This document shows positions 34,222 to 43,403 of a stretch of 64,000 bases of DNA, one piece after another. A program made the translations under genes and the position numbers. Under the pieces are notes generated by a model, which was given only the letters and a program-made list of their open reading frames with translations, did no database searches and was not told where the DNA came from. Origin of the DNA: Alcanivoracaceae bacterium (GTDB taxonomy: Bacteria > Pseudomonadota > Gammaproteobacteria > Pseudomonadales > Alcanivoracaceae). Numbering within the stretch: the first letter of the stretch is position 1; each line of letters opens with the position of its first letter. The stretch is taken from the NCBI GenBank assembly GCA_029212745.1, contig JARGOL010000007.1:1-64000 (forward strand), written 5' to 3'.

Positions 34222-34230
34222 GCAAAACCC

Positions 34231-36849
34231 CTACTGCGGCACATCAAACGGGTTGTTGTAATTCTGTGCACCCATGTCCAGCCATTCGTGCAGCAGCCGC
34301 TGCTCTGCATCCGTCAGCATGCCTTCGTGACTCTGCCCAACAGCAAATACGGAAAAGAAACGGGACGCCAGGGCACTGCCCGGAACCATGGATGCCGTCA
34401 CGGGCACGGTCACTTCCACCGGAATTGGCTGGTCATTGATATCGAGTACCAGGTTACCATCCGCATCGGTCTGGTAAACGATGTTACCGCCCTCGTCCAG
34501 CAGCGGTACCAGCCGGTCCACCAGGGCGCCATCGACCAGCTCCTGTTCGTTATCATCAATCAGCAGCTCCCGGTATGAGACCAGCTGGTCCTGGCTTTCA
34601 GGGGACACATCCCCCGACAGGCTCAGGTTGCCGGCGGCCACTCGCAGCGCATTCATGGCATCCCGGTTGCTGTGACAACCGGTACAGGCGTCCCCCAACC
34701 CGGCAGCACGCGGCAGTTCCCACAGTGGCTGGATATGGTCAGCGTAGTTGATCACGGTGGCGCACAGCGGTTGCCACGCCGTCACGCAGGCAGCATCCGC
34801 CGGCGAAGGCGTGTCCAGGTCCGCGTAAGGTACAGTCCAGTCCGGGTCAACCGGGCGAACATTCGGGTCTGTCCACGAGTCGGTGTATGAAAGATCCACG
34901 GAAGGCAGCTGGCTGTCCGGCTCCAGGCGCGACAGAACCTGGGCCATTGTGTCACCGGCATCTGCAAACAGCGCAGGCCGTGTGTTCGGAAATGGCAGCC
35001 CGGTAACCGGCGCCCCGGCATTGATGTTTGCCGGCTCTGCTTCCGGCCGCCCGTGAACCACCGGCGAATCCGGCTCATGACACCCCCCACAGGAGAATGT
35101 TTCACCGGGGCGCACGGTGATCCAGCTGCCGTGCTCGGCAAAAACCGATCGCGCCTGGCTGTCCACGAGCTGGATATCGAGGGGCACATTGGCCGGCACC
35201 GTCACCCGCACCGAGCCATCCGGCGCGACGGGCGCATAGCCCACCAGTTCCCGCATGCCCAGATCCGGGACAACACCAATATCGTCATTGTCTATCTCGC
35301 GAACATCGTCGTCAGGAATATGGACCCCTTTCAGAACACGCAGGAACAGGACACGACGGTCATCAGCTGTTACCAGCGCCGGGTCGGCATATTCCGCAAG
35401 CGTTGTCACACCCGGCGGCGGGGTTACCAACGGATTAAAGGTACCGGCAAAATCGTAGACACTGCGGATATCCAGCACCCCGGCACCCTCGTCATAGAGT
35501 GACTGGTCCAGCTCCACGCCGGGCGTCGCATCAGCAAGCACTCGCTCAATACGGCGTCCGCCCAGCACCAACACGTCGGAGATAATCCTGCCAGCACGGC
35601 CTGGCACCACGGGCCGGCGGGTGCCGCTGCCCGGATCAAACACCCACAGACCGAAAGCCGGCGCGCCTTCGGATACGGCTTCATTGAGCCAGGGATCCGC
35701 GCATGGCAGCAGTTGCCCTGCACCATCCCGAAGTCGACAGGGCGACCAGGCCGCCAGCAGGCGACCGCTGCCATCAGCCAGCGGTGTGACCGCAGCCATT
35801 CGCCCGAACGCTGACAGGCCCGCTTCTGCAGCCGCCGCAGGAAGCAGCAATGACTGTTCCGCACGGCCTCCCGGGCCGGACAGCGACTGGTTGCGATTGA
35901 TGTAGTCGCGGAAGTCAATGGCCATGGGCACGCCATCCCAGCGCTCCGATTCCGGGTCCCTGACCATGACCAGCAAACGGCCATCATCCAGCAGGCGCGG
36001 CTGTGTCCAGGCAGAGGCATCAGCCACCGTGTCATGGCTGTCTGCCCCATACAGGATGCTGACAGCAGTACCATCCGGACGAAGCCGGTAGACATTCAGC
36101 TCATCCCGCCGTCCCTTTCCGTCCCAGCGAATATAGAGAAGTTCTCCACCCGGCAGCGCCAGCGGCCACAGATCATGGCTGGCATTGAAACTGATCTGCT
36201 CGATGTCGGCGCCATCGGGTGTCATCACATGGAGAGCAAACGCCGGCGCATCCCGCTCTTCCTCAAGTGGAACAAAAGGCTGCTTGCTCTCATCCAGCAG
36301 TCGCGCCTGGGTCTGGGTCTGTCGGGTGGATGCAAAAACGATACGGCCATCGGGGAGGAACGCGGGCGAAATGTCCTGGCCTTCCTCGGCCACAATATCA
36401 GAAGGTATCACCCGGGACGCGACCTTGCTGCGTACACTGTAACGCCAGATATTCCAGGTGGGCTGCTCGTCGTCGTCAAGATCAGGGTCTTCAGGCGCCC
36501 GCAGGGCGAACAGCAGCTGCTGGCCGTCGGCAGAGATATGCAGGTCCTTGATATCGATCGCACCATCAAACAGCGATGATGTCACATTGACCTCAGGCGC
36601 CGACGGTGAAGCAGCATCCCGGATCACAAGTGACGCTCCGGGGTAAAAACTGTCGGGATTGCGCAGCTCCAGCGGAAGCGGGTCGCCATTATCATCACGC
36701 GGCGTGACGCGCGTCACATAGGCCACGGGCACATCACCATAGGTGAGTCCCTGCTGATCGTCTGAATCACTGCCAACGCAACCGGCCAAAACTGTGGCTG
36801 ACGTCACACAAAGGACGATCCTGGTCCAGATTCTTGTACTTGTGTACAT
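34231..36849 (-). CDS. HzsA-like lipoprotein with beta-propeller and two haem-c motifs
   Basis: An 872-residue lipoprotein (lipobox VLAGC, Cys24). Residues about 90-380 contain PD40/TolB-like beta-propeller blades (HISADGQQLLFALRAPE, PAFLPDGRIVFASTRQ). A middle and C-terminal part resembles the hydrazine synthase alpha-subunit family, with CxxCH haem-binding motifs CGGCH (about residue 587) and CTGCH (about 720). Anammox HzsA forms hydrazine; no hydrazine synthase partners are present here, so another redox role is likely. The ATG at 36849 is preferred (GGGTG 7 nt upstream) over a GTG three codons earlier. First gene of the minus-strand redox operon. Confidence 0.78.
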   Translation of the reverse strand: MYTSTRIWTRIVLCVTSATVLAGCVGSDSDDQQGLTYGDVPVAYVTRVTPRDDNGDPLPLELRNPDSFYPGASLVIRDAASPSAPEVNVTSSLFDGAIDIKDLHISADGQQLLFALRAPEDPDLDDDEQPTWNIWRYSVRSKVASRVIPSDIVAEEGQDISPAFLPDGRIVFASTRQTQTQARLLDESKQPFVPLEEERDAPAFALHVMTPDGADIEQISFNASHDLWPLALPGGELLYIRWDGKGRRDELNVYRLRPDGTAVSILYGADSHDTVADASAWTQPRLLDDGRLLVMVRDPESERWDGVPMAIDFRDYINRNQSLSGPGGRAEQSLLLPAAAAEAGLSAFGRMAAVTPLADGSGRLLAAWSPCRLRDGAGQLLPCADPWLNEAVSEGAPAFGLWVFDPGSGTRRPVVPGRAGRIISDVLVLGGRRIERVLADATPGVELDQSLYDEGAGVLDIRSVYDFAGTFNPLVTPPPGVTTLAEYADPALVTADDRRVLFLRVLKGVHIPDDDVREIDNDDIGVVPDLGMRELVGYAPVAPDGSVRVTVPANVPLDIQLVDSQARSVFAEHGSWITVRPGETFSCGGCHEPDSPVVHGRPEAEPANINAGAPVTGLPFPNTRPALFADAGDTMAQVLSRLEPDSQLPSVDLSYTDSWTDPNVRPVDPDWTVPYADLDTPSPADAACVTAWQPLCATVINYADHIQPLWELPRAAGLGDACTGCHSNRDAMNALRVAAGNLSLSGDVSPESQDQLVSYRELLIDDNEQELVDGALVDRLVPLLDEGGNIVYQTDADGNLVLDINDQPIPVEVTVPVTASMVPGSALASRFFSVFAVGQSHEGMLTDAEQRLLHEWLDMGAQNYNNPFDVPQ

Positions 36850-37089
36850 GAAATTCACCCGCGCTCCCGCAGTCCGAGGCCTTTATAATGCGCCTGCAAG
36901 TATCATGCAAAGCAATTCCGTTTTCTGCGTTGGCCCTCACAGCAGTGGAACAAAAAAGTGCGCACACTTATTGCATGATCAGGTGCACTGGCCTGTCTTC
37001 CGGGCGGCAATGCACACGGGAGGCCGGCAGACGTAGACGGCAGACTAATAGTTTATTCGTAACAAAAACCTAATACACGGGGTTCAGGG
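36850..37089. other. Divergent promoter region of the redox module
   Basis: 240 bp between the HzsA-like (minus) and haem protein (plus) genes, with no gene. The part nearest the plus-strand gene (37040-37080) is AT-rich, consistent with a promoter. One regulator could control both arms from here; no clear palindrome was found. Confidence 0.5.
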
Positions 37090-38325
37090 ATGACGTACCA
37101 AGCGGGCAAAACACAACACACCAGTATGGCAGCACTGACTGCCTTGCTGTGTGTGATGGTGCTGTCACCTGACGCAGCGGCCAACGACCGCGATCAGGCA
37201 AAGCGAATCCACGACCGTCTGGTTGGCACACCACCGTCGGAACTGCTGCTTGATGAAATGGAAAGCCTGGTCGCTGACGACAGAGCCGATGAAGCTGCCC
37301 TTCTTGCTACGCAACAGGATGATTTCTACAACACCACGCTGAAGAATTTTGTCACACCGTGGACCAACGAGGCACGCGACCCGTTCGCCCCGCTTAACGA
37401 TTACACCACCACCGTCATTGGTGCGGTGATGGATGACCTGGATTTTCGGCGCGTACTCTATGACAACCTGCTGTATGTCGGCGATGCGGGCGCGCTTTCC
37501 ACCGATGGTTATTCGGTGCCCGCACCGTCAGCAACAACCAACGACCATTTTGCCGCGCTGGAATCCCAGAACGTACCGCTGCAGGATTATCTTGTGCAGA
37601 CCACACAAACGGCGGCTTACGGAACGCCGGCAGAGGCGGTGGCGGGTGTAATGACGTCACGTGCCGCAGCCAAGGCATTTTTTGTCGCCGGCACCAACCG
37701 CGCCATGATCCGCTTCACATTCATTAATCACATGTGTCGCGACCTCGAGCAGGTCAAGGACCTGTCGCGGCCCGCAGACCGGGTGCGCCAGGATGTCAGC
37801 CGCAGCCCCGGCGGAGACAGCCGCATCTACCTGAACAGTTGTGTCGGCTGCCATAGCGGCATGGACCCGCTGACCCAGGCGTTCGCCTACCATGAATGGA
37901 GCGGCGAGGAAGGCACCGAAGACGGCCAACTGCTGTATAACGGCCCCGGCATGACCGATCCTGAAACCGGCAGCCGGGTACAGGCAAAGAACCGCATCAA
38001 CGCCAACAACTTCCCGTTTGGTTACGTCACCGAGGATGATGGCTGGATCAATTACTGGCGCGAAGGCCAGAATGCCAACCTTGGCTGGGATACCAGCTTG
38101 CCCGGCAACGGCAATGGCGCATCATCACTGGGCCGGGAACTCGCCCACAGCGACGCTTTCTCCGACTGCCAGGCGCGCAAGGTGTTCCGTACTGTCTGCC
38201 TGCGGGAACCTGCAGACAGCAACGATATCAACGCGGTGGCAACCATGAGCAGCGATTTTCAGTCAGGCGGCTACGTGCTGCGTGACCTGTTCACTGATGC
38301 CGCTGTCTACTGTGCCGGGGACTGA
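37090..38325 (+). CDS. Exported haem-c protein, DUF1588/DUF1585-like
   Basis: A 411-residue protein with a signal peptide (LTALLCVMVLSPDAAA). A single CxxCH (CVGCH, about residue 251) lies in 'NSCVGCHSGMDPL', the pattern seen in DUF1588/DUF1592-type proteins paired with DUF1501-like exported proteins. Two further Cys near the C-terminus (CQARKVFRTVC) may form a disulfide. First of four plus-strand genes ending in apbE, with GGGG 8 nt before the ATG. Catalytic role unknown. Confidence 0.7.
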   Translation: MTYQAGKTQHTSMAALTALLCVMVLSPDAAANDRDQAKRIHDRLVGTPPSELLLDEMESLVADDRADEAALLATQQDDFYNTTLKNFVTPWTNEARDPFAPLNDYTTTVIGAVMDDLDFRRVLYDNLLYVGDAGALSTDGYSVPAPSATTNDHFAALESQNVPLQDYLVQTTQTAAYGTPAEAVAGVMTSRAAAKAFFVAGTNRAMIRFTFINHMCRDLEQVKDLSRPADRVRQDVSRSPGGDSRIYLNSCVGCHSGMDPLTQAFAYHEWSGEEGTEDGQLLYNGPGMTDPETGSRVQAKNRINANNFPFGYVTEDDGWINYWREGQNANLGWDTSLPGNGNGASSLGRELAHSDAFSDCQARKVFRTVCLREPADSNDINAVATMSSDFQSGGYVLRDLFTDAAVYCAGD

Positions 38326-38336
38326 GGAGAAAGCCG

Positions 38337-40844
38337 ATGAGAAAAATCAGTCTTTGCACAGCTTCCATTATCTGCCTCAGTGTTTTGATCAGTGGCTGCG
38401 GCGGCTCTTCCAGTGGTGCCGATGTGCAAGCCAACACACCGACAAACAGCGGCCCGGTACGGTATAGCGGACCGGTGCCCGCCAACGGTGATGTTGCCGC
38501 CTTCCAGCTGCACCTGTGGAGCAACGTGGTTGACAGTGAACGCTGCGGTGCCTGTCATGGTGCCGGCGGACAGTCACCCGCCTTTGCCCGCGCCGACAAC
38601 ATCAACCTGGCCTATTCCTCCGCAAACACCATTGTGTCATTGTCCAACCCCGCCAATTCGACAATGGTGTCCAAGGTCGCAAGCGGCCACAACTGCTGGC
38701 TGGAAAGTGACGCCGCCTGTGCAGACCTGCTTGCCACATGGATTGAGAACTGGGCCAACGCGAGCCTCGATGGTGATGCGCAAGCGCTGGAACTGGTGCC
38801 GCCCACAGACCGCGAACCCGGTTCCACGCGCGCGTTCCCGGCCACATCCTCTTTGTTCGATACCGAGGTCTACCAGCCCATCCTCGAGCCGTTCTGCACT
38901 GAGTGCCACTCTTCCGCGTCCGGCACCCCGATCACGCCCTACTTTGCGGACCCGGATGTGGACGCGGCCTACCTCGCTGCACAGCCGGTCCTCAACCTGG
39001 ACTCCCCCGGCAGCTCCCGTGTGGTCCAGCGCCTGAGCGAAGACCAGCATAATTGCTGGACCGATGACTGCGACGCTGACGCGGCAGCACTTGCGGCAGC
39101 CATAGCCAGGATGGCCAACGGCATACCGCTGACGCCGCCCTCGGACGACCTGGTCATCAGCCGAGCCTTGCGACTCGAGGATGGCATCCCGGCCTCCAGT
39201 GGTGGCCGTTACCAGACCAACGAGATCGCCCGTTACGAATTCCGTGCCGGCACCGGCAGTACTGTATTTGACCGCAGCGGCCTGGAGCCGGCCATCAACC
39301 TGACCTTGTCCGGCGATACCGAGTGGGTCGGCGGCTGGGGCATCCGCTTCAGTGGCGGCAAGGCCCAGGCAACTACGCAGAGCAGCGCAAAACTGGCGTC
39401 CATGATTGCTGCCAGTGGTGAGTTCAGCCTCGAAGCCTGGGTGGTACCAGCCACACCGGCACAGGATATGGCCAATATCGTCAGCTACTCCGCGGGCGCC
39501 GACTCCCGCAACGTGACGCTGTCGCAGAACGGCGCCACCTATGAAGCCGCCCTGCGTCATGAGGGCACCGACGGCAACGGCATGCCTGTGCTGGCATCAC
39601 CCGCAGATTCGCTGCAATCCACGCTACAGCATGTGGTCGTCACCTATGACGTGGAAGACGGCCGACGGATATATATCAATGGCCAGGACACCGGTGTGGT
39701 TGATCCCGTCGCGCCGGACCTGCTCACCAGCTGGAACGCCAACCACGCGCTCATCTTTGGCAACGAAGGCTCCAACGACCGGCCCTGGGGCGGGGTCCTG
39801 CGTTTTGTCGCATTCCATAACCGGGCACTGACACCGGCCCAGGTCGATACCAACTTTGCTGCCGGCGTGGGCGAGCGCTTTTACATGCTGTTCGGCATTG
39901 GCGACGTAATCGGTCTGGATGATTCCTATATCGGCTTCCTGGTATCGCGCTTCGACAACTATGGTTATCTGTTCGCCGAACCGTTTTTCATCAACCTGGA
40001 CGAAAACATCACCACGCCACCCTCCATTCCCCTGCGCGGCATGCGGCTGGGTATCAATGGCCGTGAAGTGACCACCGCCCAGGTCTGGAGCGAGCTGAAC
40101 ACCACCATCGGTGGCGCCAGCTACGACACCGCTGGCCAGCCAATTTCCCCGTTGGGTACCATCCTGGCGGTGGACAATGGGCCCGACCAGGACGAGTTCT
40201 TCCTCAGCTTCGAACAACTTGCCAGCGACACCAATGTCTTCTCTGAGCCCGCCAGCACCCCTCTGGTGGTGGCACCGGCACCGGAACGGCCAGATGTGGG
40301 ACTGCGTACATTCGACGAAATCAACGCCAGCATGAGTGCCCTGACCGGCATCGCGCGCACCCAGACGGATGTTGCCGATACGTTCCAGCGCATTCGCCAG
40401 CAATTGCCGGCGGAGGAAAATGCAGCCGGCTTCCTCACATCACACCAGATCGGCATCGCCCAGCTGGCCATTGAATACTGCAATGCCCTGGTGGATACCG
40501 AGTATGCCGACACACCCACCAGTAGCAGTTACTTCAACGGCCTCGACTATACCGAAGATGCCAATGCCATCAGTGATGCGGACTGGCGCAGCCTTGTCAT
40601 CGACACGCTGGTTGAACGCATGATCGGTGCAGGGCTGGAAAGCCAGCCACTGCCTGCCGACGCCAGCGCAGAGCTGGAAAGCCTGCTGCTGTCGCTGGAC
40701 GACAACAAGCCGGAGGGTGCCACCGACGGCCTGCCCGACGGTCTCGCCCGCTGTGGCGGCAGTTGCCCGGCCACCCAGACCCGTACTGCCGTCAAGGCCG
40801 CCTGTGCTGCCACCCTTGGCAGTGCCACCATGTTGCTACAGTGA
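38337..40844 (+). CDS. Lipoprotein with two haem-c motifs and a LamG-like domain
   Basis: An 835-residue lipoprotein (lipobox LISGC, Cys21). Haem motifs CGACH (70-74) and CTECH (about 187) lie in the first 200 residues, each followed by an NCW motif. Residues ~290-500 resemble a LamG/concanavalin A-like fold (FSLEAWVVPATPAQDMANIV, HVVVTYDVEDGRRIYINGQ). A C-terminal helical part follows. It probably passes electrons or binds a glycan at the surface. 11 bp after the previous gene. It parallels planctomycete-style cytochrome/LamG proteins paired with DUF1501. Confidence 0.75.
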   Translation: MRKISLCTASIICLSVLISGCGGSSSGADVQANTPTNSGPVRYSGPVPANGDVAAFQLHLWSNVVDSERCGACHGAGGQSPAFARADNINLAYSSANTIVSLSNPANSTMVSKVASGHNCWLESDAACADLLATWIENWANASLDGDAQALELVPPTDREPGSTRAFPATSSLFDTEVYQPILEPFCTECHSSASGTPITPYFADPDVDAAYLAAQPVLNLDSPGSSRVVQRLSEDQHNCWTDDCDADAAALAAAIARMANGIPLTPPSDDLVISRALRLEDGIPASSGGRYQTNEIARYEFRAGTGSTVFDRSGLEPAINLTLSGDTEWVGGWGIRFSGGKAQATTQSSAKLASMIAASGEFSLEAWVVPATPAQDMANIVSYSAGADSRNVTLSQNGATYEAALRHEGTDGNGMPVLASPADSLQSTLQHVVVTYDVEDGRRIYINGQDTGVVDPVAPDLLTSWNANHALIFGNEGSNDRPWGGVLRFVAFHNRALTPAQVDTNFAAGVGERFYMLFGIGDVIGLDDSYIGFLVSRFDNYGYLFAEPFFINLDENITTPPSIPLRGMRLGINGREVTTAQVWSELNTTIGGASYDTAGQPISPLGTILAVDNGPDQDEFFLSFEQLASDTNVFSEPASTPLVVAPAPERPDVGLRTFDEINASMSALTGIARTQTDVADTFQRIRQQLPAEENAAGFLTSHQIGIAQLAIEYCNALVDTEYADTPTSSSYFNGLDYTEDANAISDADWRSLVIDTLVERMIGAGLESQPLPADASAELESLLLSLDDNKPEGATDGLPDGLARCGGSCPATQTRTAVKAACAATLGSATMLLQ

Positions 40845-40854
40845 GGGTCAGGAT

Positions 40855-42432
40855 ATGACCAGCAAAAAAGCCCTGCATGTTGATGCCCCCCTGGACGCGC
40901 TGGATCACGCAGCGCCCGTCACTCGCCGGGACTTCCTGGCGCGCGGCCTGGTGCGGGGCACCGGACTCGTCAGCTCACTGGGTGTCCTCAGCCTGTTTGG
41001 CAGCCCGCGCATGGCTGGCGCGGCCCTGGCCTCCGATCTTGAAGCCCTGAAAGCCAGTTGCGGCATCAACGTGTCCGGCGCGGGAAAAATCCCGTTTATC
41101 TGTTTTGACCTGGCAGGCGGCGCCAACATCGCCGGCTCCAACGTCCTGGTGGGCGGGCCGGCCGGCCAGGAGGATTTCCTCTCCACCGCCGGGTATTCGA
41201 AGCTGGGTCTGCCGGGGGATCGTGTCCCGGGCGCCAACCCCGGCATGATCGACCGCAGCATGGGCATCGCCTTTCACGCCGAATCAGCCTTCCTTCGCGG
41301 CATCCAGAGCACAGCATCCGCCGGGGCCATGGCCGGCACCAATGGCTGTGTCATTCCGGCACGCAGTGAGAACGATACCGGCAACAACCCGCATAATCCC
41401 CTTTATGGCATCTTCCAGGCTGGCGCTGACGGCGAATTGCTGTCGCTGATCGGCTCGCGCAATGCCGTCAGTGGTGGCAACTCCATGGCGCCAGCCAGCA
41501 TGATTGATCCCGCGGTACGGCCTACCAAGGTGGACCGGCCGTCTGACGTCACCGGCCTGGTGGATACCGGCCAGCTGGTGGGCCTGCTGAACCAGTCCGA
41601 CGCCACTGCGGTGATGGAATCCATTGCCCGCATCAGCCAGCAGAAACTTGACCGGGTCAACATGAAGATTACCGCCGAAGATGTGGTCAAGGACCTGATC
41701 CGGTGCGGCTATATCAAGGCAGCGGATGTCACCGACCGTTTCGGCAATCCAGGCTCCCTGGATCCACTGGCCGACCCGGATATTTTTGCCGGCGGCGGCA
41801 TCTTCAACCAGCCCAATGACATCAACGACGGCGAGCTGCGCAAGACAGCCTCGATCATGAAACTGGTGGTTGAAGGCTATGCCGGCGCCGGCTGCGTGGC
41901 CATGGGAGGCTTCGATTACCACACCGGTGAGCGAGGCACCGGCGAGCGCCGCGACGAACGTGCCGGCCGCTGCATTGGTGGCTGCCTTGAATACGCTGCC
42001 CGCCGCGGCGTGCCGCTGATGGTATACGTGTTCAGTGATGGCTCCGTGGCTTCCAATGGACGCATCGATGACAGTGTCGACGGCCAGGGCAAAGGTGAAT
42101 GGACCGGCGACAACTCGTCCACAGCAGCGTCGTTTTTCCTCGTCTACAATCCCACCGGCCGGCCGGTGCTGGCCGGTGGGTCCGCACAGGAGCAGGCGCA
42201 ACACCAACAGCTGGGCTGGATGCGTCCTGATGCCTCTGTGGAAACGGCCGGCACGCCCGCGGCAAACAATGTAAACCTGCTGGTAGAAACGGTGCTGCTC
42301 AACTACATGGCATTGCACGATGATGTGTCCGGGTTCACGTCCACCTTCTCCGGCCACAGCCTGGGCAACGCCACCTCACTTGCCCGGCTGACCGCGTTCA
42401 ATCCGATTGTAAGCGGCACCATAACGCCATGA
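40855..42432 (+). CDS. Tat-exported DUF1501-like protein
   Basis: A 525-residue protein with a twin-arginine signal (VTRRDFLARGLVRG, Arg24-Arg25, then a hydrophobic core) that sends a folded, often cofactor-bearing protein to the periplasm. The body has sulfatase/alkaline-phosphatase-like features of DUF1501: FDYHTGERGTGERRDERAGR and VYVFSDGSVASNGRI. Cofactor and substrate are unknown. Start at 40855; longer in-frame starts lack the signal. Its stop overlaps the apbE start by 4 nt. Confidence 0.75.
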   Translation: MTSKKALHVDAPLDALDHAAPVTRRDFLARGLVRGTGLVSSLGVLSLFGSPRMAGAALASDLEALKASCGINVSGAGKIPFICFDLAGGANIAGSNVLVGGPAGQEDFLSTAGYSKLGLPGDRVPGANPGMIDRSMGIAFHAESAFLRGIQSTASAGAMAGTNGCVIPARSENDTGNNPHNPLYGIFQAGADGELLSLIGSRNAVSGGNSMAPASMIDPAVRPTKVDRPSDVTGLVDTGQLVGLLNQSDATAVMESIARISQQKLDRVNMKITAEDVVKDLIRCGYIKAADVTDRFGNPGSLDPLADPDIFAGGGIFNQPNDINDGELRKTASIMKLVVEGYAGAGCVAMGGFDYHTGERGTGERRDERAGRCIGGCLEYAARRGVPLMVYVFSDGSVASNGRIDDSVDGQGKGEWTGDNSSTAASFFLVYNPTGRPVLAGGSAQEQAQHQQLGWMRPDASVETAGTPAANNVNLLVETVLLNYMALHDDVSGFTSTFSGHSLGNATSLARLTAFNPIVSGTITP

Positions 42433-43403
42433 GGCATGTGCCACGCCTGTCGCTGGCCGTCATGCTGCTGATGACCAGTGCCACGTCAGTGGCGCAATGG
42501 GCCAGTGACCAGTGGGATGTGATGGGCACTCGTGCTCATGTCGAGTTCTGGGAGCCGGACGGCGAACGGGCCACACGGCTGATCGATGCGGTCCATGCGG
42601 AGTTCGACCGGCTCAACGCGCTGCTGTCGCCGTGGATTCCGGACAGTGATATTGCGCGCATCAACAGCAGTACCCCGGCGGCGCCCGTCACTGTATCCGC
42701 CGAATGCTATCGCCTGCTGGAGACGGCGCTGGGCTATTCGACCCTCACGGACGGCGCGTTCGACATCACCTTTGCCGGCGTCGGTTCATTGTATGACTAT
42801 CGCGCCGGTGTTCAGCCTGACGCCGGCACGGTGGCCAGCGCCTTGCCGAAGATCTCGTACACCAGCCTGGAACTGTTGCCGGACGACCGGGTCCGGTTCG
42901 CCCGTGACGGCATGAAGGTGGATCTGGGGGGCATCGCAAAGGGCTATGCCATAGACCGGGCCATCCAGCTCCTGCGCCAGGCGGGCATCGAACACGCATG
43001 GGTGAGCCTGGGCGGAGACAGCTATGTCCTCGGCGACCGTCGTGGCCGCCTGTGGCAGGTTGGCATTCGTCACCCACGCGACGAAACGGATGTCGCCATT
43101 ACCCTTCCCGCCGAGGATGTTGCCATATCCACATCCGGCGATTACGAGCGTTATTTCATGGCAGGTGGCGAGCGGGTGCACCACATCCTCAACCCGGCCA
43201 CCGGCCGCCCGGCCGGCGAGCTGGCCAGCGTGACGATCATCGCCGCTGAGGGCATTCAGGCAGATGCGCTCTCTACCAGTGTTTTCATCCTCGGGGTTGA
43301 AAAGGGGCTGACGCTGGTCAATGCCCTTGACGATGTCTCGGCGATCATCATCGACCGGCAGGGTAATGTCAGTTATTCAGACGACTTGCTGCCCGGCGCC
43401 TGA
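42429..43403 (+). CDS. apbE: FAD:protein FMN transferase
   Basis: A 324-residue periplasmic enzyme that cleaves FAD and attaches FMN through a phosphoester to Ser/Thr of target proteins. Signal peptide (LAVMLLMTSATSVAQ); motifs DLGGIAKGYAID (165-176), GGDSYVLG, HHILNPATGRPAGE and DALSTSVFILG with the Mg-binding Asp/Thr region. ATG overlaps the previous stop (ATGA), implying the flavinylated partner is part of this operon, yet no clear DGxTGAT-type acceptor motif was found in the cluster. The 3' end overlaps the convergent TPR gene by 31 bp. Confidence 0.93.
   Translation: MRHVPRLSLAVMLLMTSATSVAQWASDQWDVMGTRAHVEFWEPDGERATRLIDAVHAEFDRLNALLSPWIPDSDIARINSSTPAAPVTVSAECYRLLETALGYSTLTDGAFDITFAGVGSLYDYRAGVQPDAGTVASALPKISYTSLELLPDDRVRFARDGMKVDLGGIAKGYAIDRAIQLLRQAGIEHAWVSLGGDSYVLGDRRGRLWQVGIRHPRDETDVAITLPAEDVAISTSGDYERYFMAGGERVHHILNPATGRPAGELASVTIIAAEGIQADALSTSVFILGVEKGLTLVNALDDVSAIIIDRQGNVSYSDDLLPGA

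Noticed and set aside
34231-36849. Functional hydrazine synthase
   Set aside because: Only an alpha-subunit-like protein is present, with no beta/gamma subunit or hydrazine dehydrogenase and no anammox context.
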